Origin: Actinomycetota bacterium
Lineage (GTDB): Bacteria; Actinomycetota; Acidimicrobiia; Acidimicrobiales; JAJPHD01
Direction of reading: 5' to 3'
NCBI GenBank assembly: GCA_021325455.1
Contig: JAJPHD010000026.1
Span: 186,001 to 250,000, forward strand
DNA: 64,000 bases
Under the pieces are notes generated by a model. That model had not been told where the DNA came from, made no database searches, and was given only the letters and a program-made list of their open reading frames with translations. The position numbers and the translations under genes were made by a program. Below are positions 41,702 through 49,908 of this stretch, in pieces. Numbering within the stretch: position 1 is the stretch's first letter; every line of letters begins with the position of its first letter.

Positions 41702-43302
41702 GAGCTGTACCCCTGGTGGGCAACCGGCGCGGGCACGTGGCCGCCGTAGCGGATGTACTGGACGGGGAAGGACTCGGTGAGCCCGGAGGTGGGCAGGCCG
41801 ACGAGGCCCGCCTGGGCCACGGTGAGCTGGGGGAGCACGTACAGCCAGTCATTCACGGCCTGGCTGGTTATGAGGCGGAGGGCCTGGCGGTAGTCGGCGA
41901 TCCACTGGGCGCGGGTGGGCGCCTCGTCACCGGCCTGCAGCAGCCGGGCCACCTGGGCCGTGTGGGCGAAGTTCCAGTAGTAGCCAGGGGTGGCGTAGTT
42001 GGAGATGTCCCTGGCCTCGGCGTGGTCCACGATCGTGAGCTGGAAGTCGCGATGGGCGAAGACCTGGGACAGCCAAAGTGGCCACTGGATGTTCTTGATG
42101 GTGGCGGTTATGCCCACGGCTTGCAGCTCGGCGGCGATGAGCGGCCCCGAGACCTGGGCGTAGCTGTAGGGAGGGAGGGTGATCGTGACGCGGAAGCCGT
42201 GGGGGTAGCCGGCCCGGGCCAGGAGCGCCTTGGCCCTCCTGGGGTTGTAGGGGTAGGTGCGGGCCAGGTCGAGGTAGTAGGGGTCGCCGGGCACGGAATC
42301 GCTCCCGAGAGGGACGCCGTAGCCGGCGGAGGCGGCGTCGATGATGGCCCGCTTGTCGGTGGCGTAGCAGATGGCCTGGCGCACCAGCTTGTCCCGGAGG
42401 GGCCCGTAGGCGTTGTTGATGCTGAGCTGCACCTTGCCGTTGGTGCGCCCGTCGATGACCTGGAAGCGGGGGTCGCGCTTGAACCGGGCCACGTCCTGGG
42501 GGACGGGCTCGTTGTCGATGACGTTGAGCTGTCCGCTCTGGAGGGCGGCGTTCTCGGCGTCCGCCGACGAGAAGTACCGCCAGGTGACCTCCGAGAGCTG
42601 GGGCTTGGGGCCCCAGTAGTAGGGGTTGCGCACCAGGGTCACGGCGTAGTTGGGGGTGAAGCTCTTGAAGGCGAACGGGCCCGTCCCGACGGGGTGGGTG
42701 GCTATGCGCCCCACCGCCTTGGGGTCGAGCACCACCCCGTCCGAGTAGGCGGCCAGGTCGAAGAGCCACTCCCAGTCGGGATGGCTGAGCGTGACCGCTA
42801 CCTCGTCGTCACCGACGGCCCGCACGGAGCGGACCTCGCTCATCAGGTCCTTGTAGGGATAGGTGGAGCCGGGCCTTGTCACCCGCTCGAGGCTGTAGAC
42901 GACGTCAGAGGGGGTGAGCGGGTCCCCGTTGGAGAAGCGCACCTTCTTGCGGATGGTGAACGTGTAGGTGCGCCGGCCGTTGGAGAGGGAGTAGGAGGTG
43001 GCAAGGACCGGCACCAGCTTCCCGGCCGGGTCAAGCTCGTAGAGGTGCTGGTAGACGTTGTAGTCCAGCACCTCGTCGATGGCCGCTGCCGGGTTGGAGG
43101 TGAGGTCCAGGGTGGGGGGGGCGACCTGGGACCCGATGGTGAGGGACGTGCCCGAGCCGGCCCGGCCCGCTCCTCCGCCCCGGGCCCCCCCCGAAGTCGT
43201 CGGCTTGCCGCCACGGGAGGCGCTCCCTCCCCCGCACCCGGCTCCAACCACGGCCAGCATCAGTAGAGCCACCAGCAAGGGGGCCATGCGCCTGGGTCTC
43301 AT
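41698..43302 (-). CDS. oppA: Oligopeptide ABC transporter substrate-binding lipoprotein
   Basis: 534 aa, family-5 extracellular solute-binding protein. The signal peptide ends in a lipobox (LAVVGAGCGGG), so the mature protein is lipid-anchored. DEVLDYNVYQHLYELDPAGKLVP, SNGDPLTPSDVVYSLERV, HPVGTGPFAFKSF and YNPRRAKALLARAGYPHG are standard blocks. It is the first gene of the operon oppA-B-C-D-F-P1 peptidase-serine hydrolase. ATG at 43302 with GAGGAGC upstream. The bound substrate cannot be read from sequence; the two hydrolases downstream suggest D-amino-acid-containing or other unusual peptides/amides. Confidence 0.94.
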   Translation of the reverse strand: MRPRRMAPLLVALLMLAVVGAGCGGGSASRGGKPTTSGGARGGGAGRAGSGTSLTIGSQVAPPTLDLTSNPAAAIDEVLDYNVYQHLYELDPAGKLVPVLATSYSLSNGRRTYTFTIRKKVRFSNGDPLTPSDVVYSLERVTRPGSTYPYKDLMSEVRSVRAVGDDEVAVTLSHPDWEWLFDLAAYSDGVVLDPKAVGRIATHPVGTGPFAFKSFTPNYAVTLVRNPYYWGPKPQLSEVTWRYFSSADAENAALQSGQLNVIDNEPVPQDVARFKRDPRFQVIDGRTNGKVQLSINNAYGPLRDKLVRQAICYATDKRAIIDAASAGYGVPLGSDSVPGDPYYLDLARTYPYNPRRAKALLARAGYPHGFRVTITLPPYSYAQVSGPLIAAELQAVGITATIKNIQWPLWLSQVFAHRDFQLTIVDHAEARDISNYATPGYYWNFAHTAQVARLLQAGDEAPTRAQWIADYRQALRLITSQAVNDWLYVLPQLTVAQAGLVGLPTSGLTESFPVQYIRYGGHVPAPVAHQGYSS

Positions 43303-43391
43303 TAGCTCCTCGCTCGCTTCGTGCCGGCGGGCCGGTCACGGTACGGATGGGATGGCCCAGAGCCTACCGGGGCGCCCCCGCCCCGAGCCGG

Positions 43392-44093
43392 TCAGAGGCC
43401 GGACGGGAACCTCACGGGCCGGGGCGCCACCACGGGCCGGCCCACGTCCAGCTGGATCACGGCGTGGGCGGCGAGCGGTATGTCCCGCACGTTCCCGGTG
43501 TAGCGCCGGCCACCCACGAAGGCGGTCACCTTCCCCCGGGCGGGCCCCACCCGGTCGGGGCCGAGAGGCTGGTGCCAGATGTCGAAGAACTCCCCCAGGG
43601 TGTAGGTGCGCTTGACGGGTGACTCGATGTGGATGATCCCGTCGGCAGCATGGGTGTGCAGCCAGTAGAAGCAGCTGCCCCCGGTCACGAAGGCTCCGTT
43701 GGCGGTCTGCTGCACCTGGCGGGGAGGAGCGATACCGATCCCGTAGGGGATCCTGCGGCTGGACCCGTCCACGAAGACGGCCAGGTGGGCATGGATGTGG
43801 AACAGGACCTGCTCACTGCGCTGGCAGCGGATGCCGTCGACCGTGGCCCCCCGGGCCGAGCTCGTGACCGGTGCCAGGTCGGGCCCAGCGGGGACCGGGA
43901 CCCCCTCCGGGCCGGGGTGGGCGCCCGCCGAGGAGGTGCTGGCCGGGGAGGACGAGCCGGGGGGGACGGAGCTGGACGGAGGAGGGCCTGCGGCCCGGCC
44001 CCCTCCGCAGGCGGTCAGCCCCGCCACGCAGGCCGCCATGGCCAGGGCCGTGAGGACGCGGCCGCGGCCGCCTCGGGAGCTGGTTCGGGGCAC
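43392..44093 (-). CDS. Histidine-rich putative lipoprotein, unknown family
   Basis: 233 aa. Signal peptide with lipobox (AGLTACGGG), then a ~45-residue Ser/Pro/Gly linker. The folded part has two His-rich motifs: QVLFHIHAHLAVFVDGSSRR and CFYWLHTHAADGIIHIESP, followed by LGEFFDIWHQPLG. The spaced His residues suggest a metal site on the outer face of the membrane. I do not recognise a named family or function. It is transcribed towards oppA (89-nt gap) and follows the cupin gene after 9 nt. Confidence 0.7.
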   Translation of the reverse strand: MPRTSSRGGRGRVLTALAMAACVAGLTACGGGRAAGPPPSSSVPPGSSSPASTSSAGAHPGPEGVPVPAGPDLAPVTSSARGATVDGIRCQRSEQVLFHIHAHLAVFVDGSSRRIPYGIGIAPPRQVQQTANGAFVTGGSCFYWLHTHAADGIIHIESPVKRTYTLGEFFDIWHQPLGPDRVGPARGKVTAFVGGRRYTGNVRDIPLAAHAVIQLDVGRPVVAPRPVRFPSGL

Positions 44094-44102
44094 CCGCTCT
44101 TA

Positions 44103-44501
44103 CTAGCCGCCGTAGCCGGTGGCCCAGTCCCGCTCCTCGACGTCCCACTCGATGTCCCCCGCCCTCGTGACCTGCACGGTGAAGTGGCTCATGGGGCTCT
44201 CGGGGGTGGCGCCGTGCCAGTGCCACTCGTCGGGCCGCACCGTCACCACGTCCCCGGGCCGGACGCGGTGGCGGCCCTTGCCATCGGCGACGATCCCCTC
44301 GCCGTCGGCTATGTAGAGCATCTGGCCCGAATGGTGGATGTGGGGCCTGGTCCTGGCGCCCGCCTCGAAGTGCACCATGAAGGCGCTGGGGCTGTCGCCG
44401 AAGCAGCTCGGGAGCTGCTGGAACCGTCCCACCCCCTGGAAGTAGGGGCGGTACTCCTCGGGCATGTCTCCGGCGCTGGGGTCAGAGTGGTTCAGGTCCA
44501 T
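44103..44501 (-). CDS. Cupin-domain protein
   Basis: 132 aa, single cupin. Motif 1: GARTRPHIHHSGQMLYIADGEG; motif 2: RPGDVVTVRPDEWHWHGATPES. The His residues at the usual metal positions are present. It resembles AraC-less stand-alone cupins used as dioxygenases, isomerases or binding proteins. Function open. The stop is 9 nt before the His-rich lipoprotein gene, so the two may be co-transcribed. Confidence 0.85.
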   Translation of the reverse strand: MDLNHSDPSAGDMPEEYRPYFQGVGRFQQLPSCFGDSPSAFMVHFEAGARTRPHIHHSGQMLYIADGEGIVADGKGRHRVRPGDVVTVRPDEWHWHGATPESPMSHFTVQVTRAGDIEWDVEERDWATGYGG

Positions 44502-44566
44502 GGACCCTTCTTACCCACGCCGTCCCTCGCTCGCCAGCTTCTTCCTTGCGTAGGGGCCCGGCGGGC

Positions 44567-45487
44567 TCAGCACCCCGGAAGGCGCTGGCGGGCCTCGAGG
44601 ACGGGGCGGAAGAGGTCCCCTATGCGCTCCACCCGGCTCACCACCTCGGCCGGGGGGAAGCGGAGGAGATCCTCCCGGCCCATGGACAGGGCCTGGTCCA
44701 GCTCCTCCCACGTAACCGGGGTGGAGGCGGCCGGCTCGGGTACCGCCCGGAGCGAGTAGGGGGCCACGGTGGTCTTGTTGCGGTCGTTCTGCCCCCAGTC
44801 GATGAGCACCTTGCCGGCCCGCAGCCGCTTGTCCTGGCGGTCCACGACCGCGCCGGGGTGGGCACGGGCCAGGCTCGAGGCCACCTGACGGGCGAAGGAC
44901 TTGGTCTGGTCGTAGGTGTGGGGGGTGTTGAGGGGTACGTAGAGCTGCAGCCCCTTGGAGCCCGACGTCTTGGGGCAGGCCTGCAGGCCGTCCCCGGCCA
45001 GGGTCTCCCGGATCCAGGCTGCCACCTGGAGGCACTGGGTGAGGCCCGCCGGGGGGCCGGGGTCGAGGTCGAAGACCACGACCGTGGGGCAGTCGACGTC
45101 GTCCCCGCGGGCGAGCAGGGGATGCAGCTCCAGTGCGGCCAGGTTGGCCAGCCACATGAGGGTCGGCAGGTCGCCGGCCAGGCAGTACCGGATGGCCTTC
45201 TCCTCCCTGCGGGTGCTAGGCACCTGCACCGTCTTCACCCAGGCCGGGCGGTGGGAGGGGCAGGACTTCTCGAAGAAGTGGCCCCCTTCCACCCCTTCCG
45301 GGAAGCGCTTCAGGGTGAGGGGCCGGCCCTCCAGGTGGGGCAGTATGGCCGGGGACACCCGCCGGTAGTAGTCCATGACGGCGGCCTTGGTGAACCCGGT
45401 GGCCGGGTAGAGCACCTTGCCCAGGTTGGAGAGGGTGAGCCGGCGCCCCTCGACCTCCACCTGCACGGTGTCGGGGCTCCTTCCCAT
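44567..45487 (-). CDS. ligD: LigD-type primase-polymerase domain protein (NHEJ)
   Basis: 306 aa, a stand-alone LigD polymerase domain (PolDom). VEGRRLTLSNLGKVLYPATG, HFFEKSCPSHRPAWV, the catalytic Asp pair in VVVFDLDPGPP, KTSGSKGLQLYVPL and KVLIDWGQNDRNKTTVAPYSLRA are the family blocks. It fills gaps with ribo- or deoxynucleotides at double-strand breaks. It is divergent from the PE-ligase gene; the two ATGs (45487 and 45494) are only 6 nt apart, so each promoter must lie inside the other gene or both mRNAs are leaderless. ku is not in the window. Confidence 0.92.
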   Translation of the reverse strand: MGRSPDTVQVEVEGRRLTLSNLGKVLYPATGFTKAAVMDYYRRVSPAILPHLEGRPLTLKRFPEGVEGGHFFEKSCPSHRPAWVKTVQVPSTRREEKAIRYCLAGDLPTLMWLANLAALELHPLLARGDDVDCPTVVVFDLDPGPPAGLTQCLQVAAWIRETLAGDGLQACPKTSGSKGLQLYVPLNTPHTYDQTKSFARQVASSLARAHPGAVVDRQDKRLRAGKVLIDWGQNDRNKTTVAPYSLRAVPEPAASTPVTWEELDQALSMGREDLLRFPPAEVVSRVERIGDLFRPVLEARQRLPGC

Positions 45488-45493
45488 GGGGGC

Positions 45494-46990
45494 ATGATGG
45501 CAGAAGTGAGCGCTGGCCCCCTCGACCGGTACCGGGCCAAGCGGGACCCGGCCCGAACGCCCGAGCCCGGCCTCTCCCCAGGCGGGGAGGCACGAGAGCG
45601 GCCAGCCGAGGGGTGGGGGGAGGGACGCCGTTTCGTCATACAGGAGCACCATGCGCGCCGCCTCCACTGGGACTTCCGCCTGGAGCGGGACGGGGTGCTG
45701 GTCTCCTGGGCGCTGCCCAGGGGCGTACCCCTCGACCCGTCCGAGAACCGCCTGGCCGTCCCGACCGAGGACCACCCCCTCGAGTACCTGAGCTTCTCGG
45801 GCACCATCCCGGCCGGAAGCTACGGCGCAGGCACCGTCTCCATCTGGGACCGGGGCACCTACGACTGCCACAAGTGGGGGCCGGGGGAGGTGCAGGTGAC
45901 CCTCCACGGCGAGAGGGTGAGGGGGCGCCACGTGCTCTTCCGCACCGGGGAGCGCACCTGGATGCTCCACCGCATGGACCCACCCCAGGACCCGGGGGCC
46001 GGGCCCCTCCCCCAGAGGATCGAGCCCATGCTGGCCGTGCCCGCCCCCGAGCTGCCCACCGACGAGGGGTGGGCCTACGAGATCAAGTGGGACGGGGTAC
46101 GGGCCATCGCCTTCGTGAGCGGGGGCCAGGTCCGCCTGCAGGGCAGGCGCCTCGTGGACATCACGCCCGCCTACCCCGAGCTGGCCCGGCTGGGCCGGGC
46201 CCTGGGCTCCAGGCGGGTCGCCCTCGACGGCGAGGTGGTGGTGCTCGGGCCGGGGGGGCGGCCGGACTTCGGCCTGGTGCAGAGGCGGATGCACGTGCGC
46301 GACCAGCACGCCACCCGGCGCCTGGCCACCCGGCTGCCCGTCACCTACATGATCTTCGACCTCCTGCACCTGGACGGGAGGGACACCATGCCCTGGCCCT
46401 ACGAGGAGCGCCGGGCGGCGCTGGACGACCTCGGCCTGGGCGCGGCGAGCGGGCCGGCACCGCCCGTCTGGCAGGTGCCCCGCTTCCATGTCGGTGACGG
46501 CGCGGCCCTGGCCGAGGCCAGCCGGGCCCAGGGCCTGGAGGGGATGGTGGCCAAACGACTGGGAAGCCCCTACCGGCCCGGCAGGCGCTCGCCCAACTGG
46601 CGCAAGGTCAAGCACCTGCTCAGGCAGGCGATGGTGGTGGGGGGCTGGCTGCCCGGCGAGGGCCGCCGCTCGGGTGAGGTGGGGGCCCTGGTCGTCGGCT
46701 ACTGGGAGGGCGGCCGCCTCCGCTATGCCGGACGGGTGGGGACCGGGTTCAGCGAAGCTGACCTGCGGCACCTCACCCCGGTCCTTGAGGGGATAGCCCG
46801 GGAGGAGAGCCCCTTCGACCCGCCCCCTCGACTGGCCGGCCCGGCGAGCCGGCAGGTCCGCTTCGTGGAGCCGGTGCTGGTGGCCGAGGTGGCCTTCAGC
46901 GAATGGACCCACACCGGCACGGTCCGCCACCCCCGTTTCGTCGGGATGCGCCAGGACCGAGACCCCGAGGAAGTGGGGCGCGAGAGCTAG
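45494..46990 (+). CDS. ligD: LigD-type 3'-phosphoesterase plus ATP-dependent DNA ligase
   Basis: 498 aa. Residues ~35-165: phosphoesterase domain (IQEHHARRLHWDFRLERDG, SFSGTIPAGSYGAGTV, YDCHKWGPGE). Residues ~185-490: ligase with the adenylated Lys in YEIKWDGVRAIAF (motif I), ALDGEVVVLG, EGMVAKRLGSPY, NWRKVK and the OB-domain. It trims 3' ends and seals breaks in non-homologous end joining. In mycobacteria LigD is one chain Pol-PE-Lig; here Pol is a separate divergent gene. ATG at 45494 or 45497. A longer frame upstream is antisense to the Pol gene. Confidence 0.94.
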   Translation: MMAEVSAGPLDRYRAKRDPARTPEPGLSPGGEARERPAEGWGEGRRFVIQEHHARRLHWDFRLERDGVLVSWALPRGVPLDPSENRLAVPTEDHPLEYLSFSGTIPAGSYGAGTVSIWDRGTYDCHKWGPGEVQVTLHGERVRGRHVLFRTGERTWMLHRMDPPQDPGAGPLPQRIEPMLAVPAPELPTDEGWAYEIKWDGVRAIAFVSGGQVRLQGRRLVDITPAYPELARLGRALGSRRVALDGEVVVLGPGGRPDFGLVQRRMHVRDQHATRRLATRLPVTYMIFDLLHLDGRDTMPWPYEERRAALDDLGLGAASGPAPPVWQVPRFHVGDGAALAEASRAQGLEGMVAKRLGSPYRPGRRSPNWRKVKHLLRQAMVVGGWLPGEGRRSGEVGALVVGYWEGGRLRYAGRVGTGFSEADLRHLTPVLEGIAREESPFDPPPRLAGPASRQVRFVEPVLVAEVAFSEWTHTGTVRHPRFVGMRQDRDPEEVGRES

Positions 46991-47112
46991 TCACCGGCGG
47001 CCGGTGGCATAGCCGGGCCGCCGCCCGGGTAGATGGCCGGCCATGGCAAGCAGGGGCGCTGGCTACCAGAGGGGGGTGGGATCTGCCGCCCGAGGCGCCG
47101 GCAGAGGTTCCG

Positions 47113-47568
47113 ATGTGCTGCCACCCCGTAATCGCTGACCCCGCCGCCTTCCCCGAGGGGAGCGACGAGGTCGGAGTGTCGGCCCACTGCGACCTCCCGC
47201 CCGAGCCGGAGTCCGCCGCTGCCGGGCGCAGCTTCGTCTCCTCCCACGTGGCCGGTCACCTGAGCCCCGAGGACCACGACATCACCGTTCTCCTGGCCAG
47301 CGAGCTCATCACCAACGCCATCCTCCATGCCCGCACTCCGCTGCAGGTGGGGGTGACGTGCTGGCCCGGGCGGGTGATGGTCTCGGTCGGGGACCGCAAC
47401 CTCCTGCGCCCCGAGCAGCAGCCCTACAGCGAGGAGCGCACTGGGGGCAGGGGACTTGGGTTCGTGGACGCCCTGGCCCACCGCTGGGGCGTCACTGAGT
47501 ACGAGGGCGGTAAGACTACGTGGTTCATCGTCGAGAAGGCTGGGCCGGCCAAGGAGGGACGAGGGTGA
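47113..47568 (+). CDS. HATPase-domain protein (RsbW/anti-sigma-like), coupled to KaiC
   Basis: 151 aa. DHDITVLLASELITNAILHARTP is the N-box of HATPase_c_2 proteins such as RsbW/SpoIIAB, and GGRGLGFVDALAHRWGVTE the G2 box with KTTWFIVEK at the end. The G1 box is weak (VGDRNLLRPEQQ). The first ~40 residues have three Cys (MCCHP, SAHCD) not expected in the family. The stop overlaps kaiC's start (GTGA), so both are produced together. Possible roles: binding an anti-sigma antagonist, or phosphorylating a partner in answer to KaiC. No sigma factor or STAS gene is beside it. Confidence 0.82.
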   Translation: MCCHPVIADPAAFPEGSDEVGVSAHCDLPPEPESAAAGRSFVSSHVAGHLSPEDHDITVLLASELITNAILHARTPLQVGVTCWPGRVMVSVGDRNLLRPEQQPYSEERTGGRGLGFVDALAHRWGVTEYEGGKTTWFIVEKAGPAKEGRG

Positions 47569-49175
47569 CAACGGGCGGATTCTCGAACCGGAGGCCGGCC
47601 GCCGGGGGCCGGGGGGGGCCGGGCCCCGGCCCCGACTCGAGGCTGCAGACCGGCATACTGGGTTTCGACCACCTGACCTTGGGGGGGCTGCCGCGGGGCC
47701 GGGCCACGCTGGTGGTGGGCCCGGCCGGCAGCGGCAAGACCGTGTTCGCCGGCCAGTTCCTGTGCGAGGGGGCGGAGAGGGGGGAGCCGGCGGTCTTCGT
47801 GACCTTCGAGGAGCCCGCCGTCGACCTGAGGACCAACCTGGCCGGCCTGGGCTGGGACATCCGGGCCTGGGAGGAGGCGGGCCTGTGGCGCTTCGTGGAC
47901 GCCTCCCCCGTGGCCGGGGAGGGCGGGTGGACCTTCGACCCCTCCGCAGGGCTCAAGACGCTCGTGGCCCAGGTGGGCGAGGCCGTTGACCGCACTGCCG
48001 CCTCCCGCATCGTCCTCGACTCCCTGAACGTCATGCTGGCTGCCCTGGGGGACCCCGACCGGGCCCGGGGGCACCTGCGCACCCTGGCCGGGGACCTGCG
48101 CCGGCTGGGGCTCACCACGGTCATGACCGTCGAGGCCCCCTCGCCGGGGGGAGAGGTGACCCTGTCGGGCATGGAGGCCTTCGTGGCCGACAACGTGGTG
48201 GTCCTGCGCAACGTGCTGGAGGACGAGAAGCGCCGGCGCACCATCGAGGTCCTGAAGATGAGGGGCGCCATGCACCGCAAGGGCGAGTACCCCTTCACGG
48301 TCCTGCCCGGGCAGGGGATGGTGGTGATCCCCCGGTCCGTGATCGGCCTGGAGCAGCCTTCGGGCGAGGAGCGCACCACCTCGGGGGTCGAGCCCTTGGA
48401 CCGCATCTGCCACGGAGGCCTGTTCAAGGACTCGGTGGTGCTGGTCTCGGGCGCCACCGGGACGGGCAAGACCCTGCTCGTGACGGAGTTCCTGAGCCGG
48501 GGAGCCGAGACGGGCCAGCGCTCGCTGCTCCTCGCCTTCGAGGAGAGCCGGGCCCAGCTCATCCGCAACGCCAGGGGCTGGGGTCGTGATTTCGAGGGCC
48601 TCGAGCAGCAGGGCCTGCTGAAGGTCGTCGCCACCTACCCCGAGGGGGCCGCTCTCGAGGACCACCTGGTGGAGATAACGGACCAGATCGAGTCCTTCGG
48701 CCCGTCCCGGATCGCCATCGACTCCCTCTCGGCCCTGGAGCGCTCCGGCACCGCCAAGGGCTTCCGGGAGTTCATCATCGTCCTCACGTCCTATGTCAAG
48801 AGCAAGCAGATAACGGCCCTCTTCACCGCCACGACGCCCTCGCTGCTGGGCGGCCCGTCCATCACCGACAGCCACATCTCCACCCTCACGGACACCATCG
48901 TGCTGCTGCGCTATGTGGAGACCGGCTCCGAGGTCCGCCGGGGGATCGCCGTGCTGAAGATGCGCGGCTCCCCCCACGACCGGCGGATCCACGAGTTCAC
49001 CATCGACGACCGGGGCATGCACATCCTCGCCCCCTTCACGGGCATCTCGGGGATACTGGCCGGCCGGGTCGTGCCCCTCACGGCCTATCCCTGGGACGAC
49101 CTCTCTCCCGCCGCCGGTGGCGACGTCCCAACCGGCCCCGGGGAGCAGGACCTCCTGCCTTCCTCAGAGGGCTGA
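47565..49175 (+). CDS. kaiC: Double-domain KaiC family ATPase
   Basis: 536 aa, two RecA-like domains. CI: Walker A VVGPAGSGKTVFAGQ, catalytic Glu82-Glu83 in VTFEEPA, DSLNVML. CII: VSGATGTGKTLLVTE, Glu326-Glu327 in LAFEESRAQL, IAIDSLSALERS. SITDSHISTLTDTIVLLRYVE carries Thr434, Ser439 and Thr440, which line up with the phosphorylated T426, S431 and T432 of cyanobacterial KaiC (constant offset of 8). VLKMRGSPHDRRIHEF and TGISGILAG follow, ending in an acidic, Pro/Gly-rich tail. GTG start at 47565 overlaps the HATPase gene. kaiA and kaiB are not in the window. Probable role: an ATP-driven, self-phosphorylating timing or signalling hexamer. Confidence 0.93.
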   Translation: MTTGGFSNRRPAAGGRGGPGPGPDSRLQTGILGFDHLTLGGLPRGRATLVVGPAGSGKTVFAGQFLCEGAERGEPAVFVTFEEPAVDLRTNLAGLGWDIRAWEEAGLWRFVDASPVAGEGGWTFDPSAGLKTLVAQVGEAVDRTAASRIVLDSLNVMLAALGDPDRARGHLRTLAGDLRRLGLTTVMTVEAPSPGGEVTLSGMEAFVADNVVVLRNVLEDEKRRRTIEVLKMRGAMHRKGEYPFTVLPGQGMVVIPRSVIGLEQPSGEERTTSGVEPLDRICHGGLFKDSVVLVSGATGTGKTLLVTEFLSRGAETGQRSLLLAFEESRAQLIRNARGWGRDFEGLEQQGLLKVVATYPEGAALEDHLVEITDQIESFGPSRIAIDSLSALERSGTAKGFREFIIVLTSYVKSKQITALFTATTPSLLGGPSITDSHISTLTDTIVLLRYVETGSEVRRGIAVLKMRGSPHDRRIHEFTIDDRGMHILAPFTGISGILAGRVVPLTAYPWDDLSPAAGGDVPTGPGEQDLLPSSEG

Positions 49176-49257
49176 GCGGGGTTCCTCCGAGGGGCTGAGC
49201 GCAGCCCGGACGGAGGGCGACTCCGGGGCAGCCTCCCCCGGGGGGGGAGGCGCGCCG

Positions 49258-49283
49258 CGGCCCCGGGGAGTGCCCCGGGGCCG
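49258..49283. terminator. Strong GC hairpin between convergent kaiC and hsp20
   Basis: CGGCCCCGGGG-AGTG-CCCCGGGGCCG: an 11-bp perfect stem with a 4-nt loop between the end of kaiC (49175) and of hsp20 (49303, opposite strand). Because it is symmetric it can end transcripts from both sides. There is no U-run. Confidence 0.7.
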
Positions 49284-49302
49284 CCGGTGCCAGCCGGCCA
49301 GG

Positions 49303-49758
49303 TCAGCTGGCCTTGAGAGTGGAGGTGGCGTCGATGGCCCGGGTCGACCCGGCCCCGATCTCGATCTTGCGGGGCTTCGCCCCCTCCGCCAGCGGCAGGC
49401 GCAGGGTCAGCACCCCGTGGTCGTAGTTGGCCTCCACCCGGTCCACGTCCAGGTTGTCGGCCAGCGAGAGGCGCCTCACGAAGCTCCCCTGGGGCCTCTC
49501 GGCCACGACCACCTCGTCCCCTTCGCCTGGAGACCACTGGCGTTCGGCCTTGATGGTGAGGACCCCCTGCTCCACGGTCACGTCGATGGACCTCGGGTCC
49601 ACCCCGGGCAAGTCGATCCGAGCCACGACGGCATCGCCCTCCCGGTAGGCATCCATGGCCCCGAAGCCGGCGCCCCGGATGGAGAAGGGCCGGCCGCCCA
49701 GCCCGTCGAGCCAGCTGAAGAGGTCGCCGAAGAAGGGATCCGACCTCAGCAGTGCCAT
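49303..49758 (-). CDS. Small heat-shock protein Hsp20 (first copy)
   Basis: 151 aa. The alpha-crystallin domain covers residues ~35-140: DAYREGDAVVARIDLPGVDPRSIDVTVEQGVLTIKAER, RPQGSFVRRLSLADNLDVDRVEANYDHGVLTLRLP, and the last part KPRKIEIG. It holds unfolding proteins as an ATP-independent oligomeric chaperone. ATG at 49758, with GGAGGTG before it. It shares much of its sequence with the second copy at 50729-51160 and has a matching promoter palindrome. The conserved C-terminal I-x-I motif is not obvious. Confidence 0.95.
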   Translation of the reverse strand: MALLRSDPFFGDLFSWLDGLGGRPFSIRGAGFGAMDAYREGDAVVARIDLPGVDPRSIDVTVEQGVLTIKAERQWSPGEGDEVVVAERPQGSFVRRLSLADNLDVDRVEANYDHGVLTLRLPLAEGAKPRKIEIGAGSTRAIDATSTLKAS

Positions 49759-49846
49759 GAACTTCACCTCCTCTTGTGCCGTTTCCTGGTCCCGGTTGGC
49801 CTGCTGGCTCAGGTCCAATCCGGTGCCTTCCTTTACGTTCGCAGAT

Positions 49847-49885
49847 GGTACCCTAAGTATGCCAATAGATAACTTGAGTGTCAAG
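49847..49885 (-). promoter_or_regulatory. hsp20-1 promoter with palindromic operator over the -35 box
   Basis: On the minus strand TTGACA (inside 49873-49885) is followed after 17 nt by CATACT. The -35 box lies within the palindrome CTTGA-CAC-TCAAG, which on the plus strand reads CTTGAGTGTCAAG and contains the CTTGAGT half-site known from HspR (HAIR) operators. The second hsp20 promoter has the same layout. Confidence 0.6.
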
Positions 49886-49908
49886 CTAACAGATCGAGGA
49901 GCTGCCCT

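Noticed and set aside
44567-46930. An extended LigD-Pol frame of 787 codons reaching into the ligase gene
   Set aside because: The extra part is antisense to the PE-ligase; family homology begins at the ATG at 45487.
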